Source: Neiella holothuriorum (GTDB lineage: Bacteria > Pseudomonadota > Gammaproteobacteria > Enterobacterales > Neiellaceae). Taken from it: DNA of 64,000 bases. This document shows, one piece after another, positions 16,002 through 24,791 of the stretch. How positions within the stretch are numbered: the first letter of the stretch is position 1; the number at the start of each line of letters is the position of its first letter. The position numbers and the translations under genes are program-made. The DNA is taken from assembly GCF_019457915.1 (NCBI RefSeq), contig NZ_JAHZSS010000010.1:62001-126000 (forward strand), written 5' to 3'. The notes under the pieces are model-generated. The model did not search any database and had not been told where the DNA came from. It was given only the letters and a program-made list of their open reading frames with translations.

Positions 16002-17519
16002 ATGCTTCATGATGTCGGTGAACACCTCCCCCTTGCCAAGAAATTCCTGAATAAGTCTGAGGCTCACGCCTCCGATGATAGCGCCACAGAAGACTCCAAA
16101 ATAACGTTAAGCGCCCTGTGGCCAGAGCCGAAATGGCAGAGCATGCACTATGAGGGCTATGACACTGATGTCATTGTAAAGCTATATTGCATCTACCATG
16201 GACTCAACAAAAAGCCTCACTCGGCCAGCGGAATCCGATGGGCAGGAGAATCGATCACGGTCAACATGTGGCAAGACGCCTATGCTGATGCAGTACGATG
16301 GATTCGAGCTGCTTGTGAAAACACTTATGATCTGCACACGCTAAAACACTCGAAAGCAGCCTTTGACGAAGCATTCCAAGACGCTTCTAAACAAAACACC
16401 TATCGCACATATGCCGCAGGTAAGAAGACTCGCAAGAGCTTCTATCACCCGTTTCATCCACAAGGCCCAATTGCCCAACTAGAGAAACTACTGCCGCACT
16501 TGGACTTTCCGCTTAGCATCAACCCTAAGCGAATCAAGCTGTTTCCAATCAAGGTGCGCTATAAAAACCCTGAGCGAGCGGTCTATAAGCTGTGCAAAGT
16601 GAATCAAAAAAGCGTCTCATGGACAGAGGGCGATGACCAAAGCGACTATATCAATGAATTTGAAACATACGATGCAGCCGTAGAAGCGTTACTGGCACAT
16701 CACGGTGAGGAATTTGCCGTCAATGTCGTAGATGAGCGCCAAGCGGTAGTTAACCCAAAAAAGTCGCTAGATGGAATTCAGGGGGTTGTCGACGATTATG
16801 AAGATGTCGAGCCGACTCGCTTGATGTCTGATTATGGCTTTCGAGGGGTTCAGTTTGGCAACTACTTATCACAGCATGAGCGCCAATCTTTCGTAAACAA
16901 CTGCTTTGACTCACTACGCATACTGTCAGATCTCCTGAACATACCTAACCATTGGATAGGCGGTCGTAAATTAGGGTTAGCGTTTGGTGCGCGTGGCCAT
17001 GGCGGAGCATCCGCACATTACGAACTCGATCTTCATATCATTAATCTAACTCGATTCAATGGCGCAGGGTGCATTGCGCATGAGTTGTTTCATTCCTTTG
17101 ATGCCCGCATGTGCCAGCAATGGACTGGGCATGATGGGCTGTTATCAGCGTTGATCTGCAAAGGTGTAACACTCAATGTTGCACCACAACACCAAGAACG
17201 TTATCAGGCGTTTGAGCAGCTTGTTCGCGCATGCACCGACACGAGATCAGACTATGTGAAAAATGCACAGAGCCTATCCGGCCAGAAACATGGAAAAAGT
17301 TATTGGTCCGCTCCAGAAGAACTTTGTGCCAGAGCATTTGAAGCTTACGTGCAAGATAACTTGCTGCTTTTTGGAGAGCGTCAGCAGTGGTTAGCCTACC
17401 GAGCGCTGGAACAAGACTATCCCACCAATGGGAAACACCCATACCCCATTGGAATAGAACGAAAGAAGCTTAATCAATTACTTGATGAGAGCTTATCAAC
17501 CATCTTTCATCAGTGCTGA
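16002..17519 (+). CDS. LPD1-domain polyvalent-type protein with HExxH motif
   Basis: A 505-residue protein. Residues about 330-370 carry the signature of LPD1 (large polyvalent-protein-associated domain 1): LGLAFGARGHGGASAHYEL, then HIINLTRFNGAGCIAHELF and HSFDARM. The HELFH matches the zinc-peptidase consensus HExxH. LPD1 occurs in large multi-domain proteins of phages and conjugative elements thought to be delivered with DNA into the recipient. Here it forms most of a smaller, single protein. The N-terminal ~230 residues are unrecognised, with a repeated-looking basic/aromatic character. Protease activity is possible but unproven. A terminator directly upstream suggests its own promoter or read-through. 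Confidence 0.7.
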   Translation: MLHDVGEHLPLAKKFLNKSEAHASDDSATEDSKITLSALWPEPKWQSMHYEGYDTDVIVKLYCIYHGLNKKPHSASGIRWAGESITVNMWQDAYADAVRWIRAACENTYDLHTLKHSKAAFDEAFQDASKQNTYRTYAAGKKTRKSFYHPFHPQGPIAQLEKLLPHLDFPLSINPKRIKLFPIKVRYKNPERAVYKLCKVNQKSVSWTEGDDQSDYINEFETYDAAVEALLAHHGEEFAVNVVDERQAVVNPKKSLDGIQGVVDDYEDVEPTRLMSDYGFRGVQFGNYLSQHERQSFVNNCFDSLRILSDLLNIPNHWIGGRKLGLAFGARGHGGASAHYELDLHIINLTRFNGAGCIAHELFHSFDARMCQQWTGHDGLLSALICKGVTLNVAPQHQERYQAFEQLVRACTDTRSDYVKNAQSLSGQKHGKSYWSAPEELCARAFEAYVQDNLLLFGERQQWLAYRALEQDYPTNGKHPYPIGIERKKLNQLLDESLSTIFHQC

Positions 17520-17601
17520 TATCGACATCGAGGCGCCTAAGTGGCGCGATTAAGAACCCGGCTTAGCATGAACTTAAATCAACACAAATAGTGTAAGCGC
17601 C

Positions 17602-18723
17602 ATGCCAGTACAACTCATTGTAACCGCAGCAAAAGAAGCCAACCGCACCACTTATAGTGGCAAATTAAGTTATGCAGACCTTGTCTCAACGTTTGAACAG
17701 CTGCCCTCAGATGGCGTACCTTCAGAACTCAAACAACAGCGTGATTTAACGCCAGCCAGAGCGAATGCTATTAGCAAATACCTTTCGGAACATGACGATT
17801 ATTCATTCCCTGGCGTTGTTGCCATTATTCAAGGTTTTGACTTTGAGCCCTGCAGCTTGCTGATGGCAGGCACAGAAACACAACAGTCTGGTGTAACTGT
17901 GGGCATACTGACGATACCAGACGACCAAGCCAAGTTTCTCGCTGATGGCCAAGGCCGGCTTGGCGGAATAAGTAAAGCAATCGTCCATAAATCATCGCTC
18001 GCCAATAGCTTCATTGACGTCAAAATTATTGAGTGGAGCACCATTCAAGACCACCAGCGAATATTCGTCGACTATAACCGCAACGGTAAAAAGACATCTG
18101 AAGCAATCAATCTGACTCTCGATACGCGGGAAGTAAAATCGTTATTCACTAAAGCTGTGTTGAAGTCATTTCCTGATTCACTTCGATCTCGTTTTGATAT
18201 GGAAAAGACCGGTGTTAGCGGCGGTAGCAATTATCTTTGGACGATTAACCAACTGGCAGCATTTCTGGTCAATTACACCGGATTAACCCCAAAACAAATG
18301 GAGTCAACACTTGCCGACGAGGATGCTATGGCCGTTTACATCGAGCACGTAGGCCATTTCATGGAAAAAGTTCTGTTGAATCCACAAATCCAATCTGCGA
18401 TTAGCGGCTCTGTTTCTGCCCAGAATGTTCGTGAGCATTATGTGTTTGGAACAGCGGTCATGCTTGAAGCCTTAGGCATGGTCGGTCATGCAGTGTCATC
18501 ATATTTTATGATCAGCGGCGAGGAGCAGTGGGAACGGCTTAATGGGTTGGCAACAGTAGACTTTAAACGCGACGCCAAACACTGGCGAGGCCGCTGTGTT
18601 GGTACCGAAGGCGAAATGATTAAGAACAAGCGAGCAAAGTGCATGTCCGCGGTCCATATCATCACGTCTCTCGGCCTTCCTCTTACACAAGAGCTGGCTG
18701 ACACGCTCTCGTCGGCGGCATAG
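17602..18723 (+). CDS. DndB-like DGQHR-domain protein
   Basis: A 373-residue protein of the DndB/DGQHR family. The signature appears as FLADGQGRLGGI with DGQGRL at residues 115-120 (His of DGQHR replaced by Gly). It is followed by VKIIEWSTIQDHQRIFVDYNR style motifs that also occur in DndB. DndB is a ParB-like negative regulator of Dnd phosphorothioation genes in classical systems. The stop is followed immediately by the TusA-like gene and, farther on, a DndC-like gene, so a sulfur-modification role is likely. No strong ribosome site is seen before the ATG. Confidence 0.75.
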   Translation: MPVQLIVTAAKEANRTTYSGKLSYADLVSTFEQLPSDGVPSELKQQRDLTPARANAISKYLSEHDDYSFPGVVAIIQGFDFEPCSLLMAGTETQQSGVTVGILTIPDDQAKFLADGQGRLGGISKAIVHKSSLANSFIDVKIIEWSTIQDHQRIFVDYNRNGKKTSEAINLTLDTREVKSLFTKAVLKSFPDSLRSRFDMEKTGVSGGSNYLWTINQLAAFLVNYTGLTPKQMESTLADEDAMAVYIEHVGHFMEKVLLNPQIQSAISGSVSAQNVREHYVFGTAVMLEALGMVGHAVSSYFMISGEEQWERLNGLATVDFKRDAKHWRGRCVGTEGEMIKNKRAKCMSAVHIITSLGLPLTQELADTLSSAA

Positions 18724-18734
18724 TGGTGGCTCGT

Positions 18735-18971
18735 ATGAATCCTATCGTATTTGATGCGATGCATTTGGTTTGCCCTGAGTTTCAAATTCAAATGCGTCGG
18801 CACCTGAGCAAGCAGCCGGCTGGTCAACTCGTGCACATCATAACCTCAGCGCCCAATGCCGTTCGCGACGTCAGGTTGTACGCAGCTCATTCTGGTCATC
18901 AAGTCGTTGCTATCGAGCAAACGGAAGCGCGCACTGACTTGATGTTATTGATCGGCAAATCTACCGGATAG
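18735..18971 (+). CDS. TusA-like sulfur-carrier protein
   Basis: A 78-residue protein with the size and order of TusA/SirA: FDAMHLVCPEFQIQMRRHL carries the reactive Cys in a CPEF form of the CPxP motif, then GQLVHIITSAPNAVRDVRLY (TusA strand-helix) and a GHQVVAIEQTE segment. TusA relays persulfide sulfur from a cysteine desulfurase to acceptors. It directly follows the DndB-like gene; GTG codons at 18723 and 18726 are alternative starts, the first overlapping the preceding stop. Being between a DndB-like and a DndC-like gene, it could feed sulfur to the DndC-like enzyme. The Pro-to-Phe change in CPxP is unusual. Confidence 0.7.
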   Translation: MNPIVFDAMHLVCPEFQIQMRRHLSKQPAGQLVHIITSAPNAVRDVRLYAAHSGHQVVAIEQTEARTDLMLLIGKSTG

Positions 18972-19079
18972 CCGACATTCGGCCTTGAGCAAGGCGCTCG
19001 ACTCTAACGAGTAGTCAATTATGTGATGTAGCCCTAAAAAAACGAGCTAAATAAAAATAATTTACGGTTTTTAGATTTT

Positions 19080-19106
19080 TTGACGGTGTTTTTCGGGGGG
19101 TATAGT
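19080..19106 (+). promoter_or_regulatory. Promoter candidate
   Basis: TTGACG (19080-19085) and TATAGT (19101-19106) separated by 15 bp, in an AT-rich stretch 33 bp before the ATG at 19139. The spacer is short of the ideal 17, so strength is uncertain. Confidence 0.45.
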
Positions 19107-19138
19107 TTGATTCTACATTTTCAATTCGAGAGAAATTT

Positions 19139-19594
19139 ATGCCACACATCGCCCCTCCATTAGCCGGTAACCAGTATGCAGCTATTTGTCGATGCCTACT
19201 GAGTTTTGCTCAGCACCATGGTATGGCGCAGCGCCACTTTGACTTACTTAATGCAAGCAATGGCCCTGATGGTGATCGCGCAATTTACAACGCAATGATG
19301 CTCCGCGAAAACGCATTGTGTGAGGATCGCTGGGAGTTGTTGTCGAGTTCTGAAATCAACGTTCCACCACTTGATGACCTAACCCTTGCTAACTCAATCT
19401 ACTCGCGTGTTGCGCATGATTTAATGTCGAGCGCCCTCCTTAACAATCAAATGAGCAGGCACGCCACGCTCTTAAGTTTGTCCGGAACGAACGCCGGCCA
19501 AAAGTTAATTTTTGAAACGCTTATCTATCGCGAAACATTCAGCATTGGCGACCAGTGGGTACCTGTTGAGTTTGAAGAAGTTTCTCTGTCTTAA
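19139..19594 (+). CDS. Hypothetical protein
   Basis: A 151-residue soluble, mainly helical protein without recognised motif; GAGAG lies about eight bases before the ATG and a promoter-like sequence precedes it. It is the first gene of a short group between the TusA-like and the DndC-like genes. No Cys cluster, signal or membrane segment is present. Confidence 0.5.
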   Translation: MPHIAPPLAGNQYAAICRCLLSFAQHHGMAQRHFDLLNASNGPDGDRAIYNAMMLRENALCEDRWELLSSSEINVPPLDDLTLANSIYSRVAHDLMSSALLNNQMSRHATLLSLSGTNAGQKLIFETLIYRETFSIGDQWVPVEFEEVSLS

Positions 19595-19613
19595 CCCTTG
19601 TGGAGATATATTC

Positions 19614-19973
19614 ATGTTCGGTTTTATTAAGAAGAAAAAGTCCAATCGTCAGTCCGTTAATAAGCTATCAGAGAAAGACCGGATAGCGCTTGAAGCTGGC
19701 GAACTAATTCATGGTATCGGCAATCTAGTTTGCGATGGCAATCTGCAAGCCCCCTGGCTTGATTTAGAGTCCGGCAGTGCGCTGAGAGATATAGGACATG
19801 CCCTGAGACGCAAGCCCAGCTACTCCACTCAGCCTATGTATGTTGTAGCTGGACACAACATTTCGACGCTTGAGCACGAAGCTCTTGTTGATATTGCCTC
19901 CAGATTCATGGGCAATGCTGGCATGGTACCTATTGAAGACCTTATTGCTTACCACATCGATAAATCTGCCTAG
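19614..19973 (+). CDS. Hypothetical small basic-N-terminal protein
   Basis: A 119-residue protein starting FGFIKKKKSNRQ, a short hydrophobic/basic head, then a helical body with ELIHGIGNLV and a C-terminal GMVPIEDLIAYHID. GGAG precedes the ATG at 19614; longer upstream reading in the same frame lies inside the preceding gene and lacks a ribosome site. Twenty bases separate it from the previous gene, so the two are likely co-expressed. Function unknown. Confidence 0.5.
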   Translation: MFGFIKKKKSNRQSVNKLSEKDRIALEAGELIHGIGNLVCDGNLQAPWLDLESGSALRDIGHALRRKPSYSTQPMYVVAGHNISTLEHEALVDIASRFMGNAGMVPIEDLIAYHIDKSA

Positions 19974-20013
19974 TACTATTAAAAATATCGCCCCACCAGC
20001 ACCTCTTTACTTG

Positions 20014-20043
20014 CCTCGCTGTCGCATTGCGCGATAGCCGAGG
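20014..20043 (+). promoter_or_regulatory. Hairpin before DndC-like gene
   Basis: About twelve pairs (CCTCG, CT, GTCGC against GCGAT, AG, CGAGG with one bulged C), 49 bases before the ATG at 20092. No T-tract follows, so a role in mRNA folding or protein binding is more likely than termination. Confidence 0.35.
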
Positions 20044-20091
20044 CGCGTTACCGTAAATCTACGACAACGTTCTAAAAATAAAGAGAGCCGC

Positions 20092-23000
20092 ATGCCATCA
20101 TTTGCCCCTGCATCATTTGCTAAGTTCTACACACAAGAGCCAGTAAACGTGATTGATGGTGACAGCGAAAAAGTAGCGGAAGATGAACGCCTCCACCGCC
20201 TGTTCCGGGTGATGGTCGATGAAATCAAAACCCTTAAGCAGAGAGGGTTCCAGTCAGTAATAGCGTGGAGTAAGGGTAAAGATTCTACGACCGTGTTGCT
20301 CGCAGAGTTACAGGCACACAGCGAGTGGTTGGCCGAAAACCCCGAAATTGCCCCATGCGATGCGCCAGTTGTCGTAACCTCTATCGACACAGGGGTTGAG
20401 AACGTATTCGTTCAAATCCATGCCCTTTACGAAGACGCTCGCCTACAACGGTATTGCAAGGATAAAGGGATAACGTTAGAGCTGCTTACAACACGCCCGC
20501 CACTGGCCGAGCGCTGGGCATCGCTATTCCTAACAGCTCACAAGCTCCCATCCGTAGGCCGCTTAAATAACGATTGTTCTGTCATCCTAAAAATTAATCA
20601 AAGCGCTCGGTTGCTCAAATCAATTAACGAGCGATTTGGCGCTGACAAGGTCGTCACCATTGTTGGTTCGCGCCACGAGGAGAGCGTGTCGAGATCCCAC
20701 AGTATTCGCCGGAACAATAATGACGTCGACATTGAAGAAGTGATGGCCAATGGTAAGCCTGCAAAAGTTTTCATGCCGATTCGAGATTGGAGCTATGAAG
20801 ACGTCATGGGCCTACTCAGTCGAGCTGGCACCAATCCAATGACCCGCCCTGAAGCCAGCTTTTCAATCCCAGCATATGCGGAAAACTTCCGAATCCTTCG
20901 CATTATTTACGGCGATGCAGACTCGGGTAGTTGCCCTGTGTCAGCCCATAAAATACAAGGCGCGAACAAGCAGGCAGGTTGCGGCGGCAGTCGATTTGGA
21001 TGCGGTCTTTGTCTCAAAGTTCAGAAAGATAAGTCTGCCGAAAACCAGAATAAAAAGGCGCGTTACAAGCACCTTCAGCACAACCTAAAACGGGTTCGAG
21101 ATTTCATTTACTTTGTCTCGCAAGACCTTCGCCATCGTACTTATCATTCTAGAGCGGTTGATTACGACACTGGTCATGTTGTCCTACAGCCTAACGTACT
21201 AAAAGCGTCAACCATCGAAAGAATCGCCCTCTACTTAATGCAGTTGACCGACGATGATAAAAAGCGCGCAGCAGAATTTAGAAAGTTAGCCGCTCAAGGC
21301 CACCAATCGCTGATGTTGGACGCCGGCTACGCAGATATCATGAGCGACCCCGAGCTTTCCATAGAAGACCGAGAAGAATTCAGATCGGTCTACGTTCAGG
21401 GGGCCCAGCGTCAACTCATCAATATTATCGGAGAAGAAGAAGCGCTTTACTTGGACGCAATGCATTCTCGCGATGGCGTCCGATTACCACCCTATCGGAT
21501 GTTTGCCCTGTTTTGTCAGGTGCGGGACGGATTTCGTTTACCTTACCCGTCGGTCAATGTGGACCGAGCTCGCGTCGATGAGATCCCTGATGCTCGCATG
21601 ATGCCAATTCAAGATTTGCCGCTATCTCCTCGATTTCGTCAAAGCGAATTCCTGGAGCAAGATGCGCGCACCGGCTGCTTGTCATCTCTCCAAGATTCAA
21701 GCGAAACTTATACGTTAAAGCTGCGCAGGGACGACAAGGGTACGCGCTGGTCACTCACTCACCAAGGTAGAGCGGTACCACTTCATCCTCTTATTGATGC
21801 CGATTTGGCGTCTGACAAAGCGCAAATGCTTCACGACCTTGATAACACAGGCGAAACAGAGGTTCGTCGCAACATCGCGTTACGCCACCGTAGAATCTAT
21901 TCCCTACCCGCTCAAGTTAATCTCAAGGGTATCGATGCTGAGCCATACCGGCACTTCACACGCCGAAAAGCCATTCTAAAGAAAGGACAACTGACCAAAG
22001 GCCGAGCCTCTGTGAAATTTTACGGGTTTCGAGAGGAGAGTCGATTATCTCGCGCCCACCTACAGCGCCGACCATTCTGGCTACCAGATTGGTCCTCAAC
22101 GGAAGCCCGCATCTTTAACGAGATAGATAATTCACGTAACGACAGCGAGCCATCATCCAGCGTGGGATACCGAATCGATCCATCAAGCCTTAGTGACTGG
22201 CTGCAATTTATGGCCCATGACGCCATCGCCATGCACGATGAATACATCGCGGCGTATCGCTCAAAGAAAGAAACCCGATTCCAATATCAAGGCGTGGATG
22301 TGTTTGAATCACTGCTCAGAACGGGGCTATTGGCCATATCTAAAGGCACCGAAGCGAGCAGCCGTCGGATTTCTGATCGCACGAGCATGTTTAATCAAAT
22401 GGGCCTGTTTTTACTCAAGGATAACCACAGTATCACCAGTGCCGGCATTAGCATGGCTCAATACCGCCACATCAAAGCCGTCCAACTTCAACAGTTGCGA
22501 GCCAAAAGAAGTGCATCGCGGGCGATAGCTGTAGACCACATCAAGCAAGCGAGCACCGCGCCGAGCTTCTACGCGCAAAGCGCCCTCATGCAAGCTGTGA
22601 ACGTTATCGTCAGCCACTACGGCACGATTCATCATGATTGGCTTGGCTATCAAGCCGGATTGGAAATGAAGCTGTCTGGCTTTGATGACGTGAACTTCTC
22701 AGCACGTTCCAAGGTTGCTCGCGTGTGGCTGGATAAAGTCGATGGCATGCTTGGTGATTTCGATGCCCTCGTTGGTCAGTTGTTAACAGAGCACCACCGC
22801 AAAGCACTTCAGGACGATTGGACAATCAAGCTTGAAACCTTGAACTTCATAAAACAAGTGGAGCAACAATTAGCGATAACACGGCGTAGCAACGCAGTAG
22901 CGACAAAGAAACAACTTTTTACTTGCTCAGCCCAGGTGCCCTATTACCTTGCCTTATCTCAATGGATATTAACGCAACCGGAGGAGGCGGATGAAATCGC

Positions 23001-23205
23001 AGGCTGGAACATGACTAAAGCCACTGACGCTATTCGTCGGGTCAGCGCTTTTCTGCAAGCTCAAACGCAGCCTGCATCATCTAAAGTTGACCAGAAAACT
23101 TCTCATGTCATGCCTCGTGCATTGGTAGGCGGCAATAACAAAGCAGCTATGGCCGCCGCATTAATCCGCAGGAGGCAGATGCGCGATTCAAAGCTTCGGG
23201 CATGA
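20092..23205 (+). CDS. DndC-like PAPS-reductase-family sulfurtransferase with long C-terminal extension
   Basis: A 1037-residue protein whose first ~330 residues match DndC: the PP-loop AWSKGKDSTTVLL (58-70), SIDTGVENVFVQ (97-108), NNDCSV with Cys162, VGSRHEESVSRS (191-202), PIRDWSYEDVM (229-239), and a Cys cluster Cys281, Cys297, Cys304, Cys307 within CGGSRFGCGLCLKVQKDKS, the [4Fe-4S]-type signature of DndC. DndC activates substrate with ATP and delivers sulfur during phosphorothioation. Ordinary DndC is about 500 residues; here ~650 further residues, mostly basic and helical, follow and are unrecognised. DndA, DndD and DndE are missing nearby. DNA is the likely substrate, tRNA an alternative. 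Confidence 0.75.
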   Translation: MPSFAPASFAKFYTQEPVNVIDGDSEKVAEDERLHRLFRVMVDEIKTLKQRGFQSVIAWSKGKDSTTVLLAELQAHSEWLAENPEIAPCDAPVVVTSIDTGVENVFVQIHALYEDARLQRYCKDKGITLELLTTRPPLAERWASLFLTAHKLPSVGRLNNDCSVILKINQSARLLKSINERFGADKVVTIVGSRHEESVSRSHSIRRNNNDVDIEEVMANGKPAKVFMPIRDWSYEDVMGLLSRAGTNPMTRPEASFSIPAYAENFRILRIIYGDADSGSCPVSAHKIQGANKQAGCGGSRFGCGLCLKVQKDKSAENQNKKARYKHLQHNLKRVRDFIYFVSQDLRHRTYHSRAVDYDTGHVVLQPNVLKASTIERIALYLMQLTDDDKKRAAEFRKLAAQGHQSLMLDAGYADIMSDPELSIEDREEFRSVYVQGAQRQLINIIGEEEALYLDAMHSRDGVRLPPYRMFALFCQVRDGFRLPYPSVNVDRARVDEIPDARMMPIQDLPLSPRFRQSEFLEQDARTGCLSSLQDSSETYTLKLRRDDKGTRWSLTHQGRAVPLHPLIDADLASDKAQMLHDLDNTGETEVRRNIALRHRRIYSLPAQVNLKGIDAEPYRHFTRRKAILKKGQLTKGRASVKFYGFREESRLSRAHLQRRPFWLPDWSSTEARIFNEIDNSRNDSEPSSSVGYRIDPSSLSDWLQFMAHDAIAMHDEYIAAYRSKKETRFQYQGVDVFESLLRTGLLAISKGTEASSRRISDRTSMFNQMGLFLLKDNHSITSAGISMAQYRHIKAVQLQQLRAKRSASRAIAVDHIKQASTAPSFYAQSALMQAVNVIVSHYGTIHHDWLGYQAGLEMKLSGFDDVNFSARSKVARVWLDKVDGMLGDFDALVGQLLTEHHRKALQDDWTIKLETLNFIKQVEQQLAITRRSNAVATKKQLFTCSAQVPYYLALSQWILTQPEEADEIAGWNMTKATDAIRRVSAFLQAQTQPASSKVDQKTSHVMPRALVGGNNKAAMAAALIRRRQMRDSKLRA

Positions 23206-23263
23206 TTGCTCTATCGGTTATCACGCTCACGTAGCAATGACGTTCAGTAGAGGCAAGATCAAC

Positions 23264-23515
23264 ATGCAAAACTCAACCACACAACATCATATCAACCAGT
23301 CCCAGCTGGAATTGGTTCGGGGTTTCTACGCGCATTGTTACGCTGCCTTTCATGATAACTGCCGTGCTGATTTTCAAGCATGGGCTGAACAACTCGACTC
23401 GGCTCAAATCCCATGGCCATTGCAAAATAGCATTGCCAACATCGCGCAAGACAGACGCTCCGCGGATATTTATTTGCGCACTCACCTGAAGCAACTTGAT
23501 GTAATTGTCCACTGA
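23264..23515 (+). CDS. Small hypothetical protein
   Basis: An 83-residue soluble helical protein 58 bases after the DndC-like gene. GAGG about ten bases upstream favours the ATG at 23264 over one at 23237. Contains three scattered Cys/His-rich spots (YAHCYAAFHDNC) without clear metal-site spacing. Possibly in the same transcript as the DndC-like gene. Function unknown. Confidence 0.45.
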   Translation: MQNSTTQHHINQSQLELVRGFYAHCYAAFHDNCRADFQAWAEQLDSAQIPWPLQNSIANIAQDRRSADIYLRTHLKQLDVIVH

Positions 23516-23556
23516 AACAAGTCAGCCCATAGTTATCGATCGTTGGAGCAGTCCCC

Positions 23557-23910
23557 ATGAATCACCTTCAAGTACAATTCCCTAAAACAGACTCAGTGCA
23601 AGCGGGGCACCTTGCTCTAATTGCAGGCTATTTAGCGCGATGTAGCTGCCCTAAAGCCATCTATACGCTGGACGTTGCTAATGACGTCTTGGTGATATCC
23701 CCTGCGTGTCGGACGCAGCAAGCGTTTGACCGCATGCATTGCGCCATTCGTGACATTTTGTCGATTCAATGCGAGGAGCTAGATAGCCGAGGAAGAACCT
23801 GCAGCAAGCACTATAACTGTTGCGATTGTGGCGGTGTTAATTGCGGTTGTAATGGGTGCTTTTCTTGCCAGAGCTGTCCCGATTGCAATGGAAATGATAG
23901 GGAGGAATAA
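23557..23910 (+). CDS. Small protein with cysteine-rich C-terminus
   Basis: A 117-residue protein. The first ~80 residues look like an ordinary mixed fold (PKAIYTLDVANDVLVIS). The last ~35 residues hold eleven Cys in closely spaced CC, CxC, CxxC and CxxCxxC arrangements with Gly and Asn, resembling a metal-binding or iron-sulfur tail. Set next to the DndC-like gene with its own cysteine cluster, a metal or sulfur-related role is conceivable but unproven. The next gene starts three bases later. Confidence 0.5.
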   Translation: MNHLQVQFPKTDSVQAGHLALIAGYLARCSCPKAIYTLDVANDVLVISPACRTQQAFDRMHCAIRDILSIQCEELDSRGRTCSKHYNCCDCGGVNCGCNGCFSCQSCPDCNGNDREE

Positions 23911-23913
23911 ACC

Positions 23914-24279
23914 ATGTTCACTACAAAACCTTACATCGCGCCAACGAGTGTCAGTACAGAACTTGAGTTGTCTTCGCTTTCTTATGATGAGCTTGATGCT
24001 CGACTGGAATGGATCTGTTCGGCTATCAATGAGAGAGAGCGCCAGTACATTCGAGCAGCAGGTCCAATTAATGCCAACTCTACTATTGCTGGCCTAGCAA
24101 ACGGTTCACTATCTGTAACAACCGAAATTGAGCGAAAAGAGACTCATGCAATACAACAACAACTAATGTCTCGCACAGGCGAGCGGATTGCAGAAGCAAG
24201 GGCTAGAAATCTTGCCCGAGTAGCTGCTCGCAATGCCAGAATCAAGCAGCGAAAACTGAATGCCGCGAAAGCGGCTTAA
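23914..24279 (+). CDS. Hypothetical coiled-coil protein
   Basis: A 121-residue protein whose last ~55 residues are a charged Ala/Arg-rich helix (ARARNLARVAARNARIK), a likely coiled coil or nucleic-acid-binding tail. AGGAATAAACC precedes the ATG, and only three bases separate it from the Cys-rich gene. The following gene starts 16 bases downstream. No family is recognised. Confidence 0.5.
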   Translation: MFTTKPYIAPTSVSTELELSSLSYDELDARLEWICSAINERERQYIRAAGPINANSTIAGLANGSLSVTTEIERKETHAIQQQLMSRTGERIAEARARNLARVAARNARIKQRKLNAAKAA

Positions 24280-24295
24280 CGGACGGAAACTAACT

Positions 24296-24769
24296 ATGAC
24301 ATTTCAAACGTTTCAACCTGACCAAATCGCTTTGGTTTCAGCAATAGTTCAAGAGTTGAGCCGCCAGCAACCAGATCTGCCGGCAGAGGCTGCTCTCATG
24401 AATAAGGTGATTGAAGCTGCAAATATGATTTGCGATGAGTGTGCCAGAGAGCGGATTTACGCTAATAAGGCAATGACTCCTGCGGAGTGGTTGGCATCAG
24501 ATGATGTGGGCGAGAGTTCACGTTACATGCTCGCGTGTCTCGCCAATATAGGTTGTCCACCAGATAACGGCCCCCGCCCTCTTGCTGCGAGCGATTTGGG
24601 TCGCTGCATCCGAATGCTTCGAGCTTGTGATTTGGAGAACAAAATTGAACTTATGCGTGATCGAGGTAAGCGATGGAGTGAGTTAGTTGAACACTGGAAA
24701 CCGCTAGTTCGAGCATATGACGAAGAAGATTATGAGAAGGTTTCTGAACTGCTAAATCCATCAAACTAA
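24296..24769 (+). CDS. Hypothetical protein
   Basis: A 157-residue helical soluble protein, last of the + strand island. The ATG at 24296 follows GGACGG about nine bases upstream; a longer frame from 24260 overlaps the previous gene. It contains an ICDECARERIYANKAMTP segment with two Cys but no complete metal site. Function unknown. Confidence 0.45.
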   Translation: MTFQTFQPDQIALVSAIVQELSRQQPDLPAEAALMNKVIEAANMICDECARERIYANKAMTPAEWLASDDVGESSRYMLACLANIGCPPDNGPRPLAASDLGRCIRMLRACDLENKIELMRDRGKRWSELVEHWKPLVRAYDEEDYEKVSELLNPSN

Positions 24770-24791
24770 AACCAACTATCCGGCAATTACG

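Noticed and set aside
17602-23205. Complete classical Dnd system
   Set aside because: No DndA, DndD, DndE or DndFGH-like genes were found anywhere in the window.
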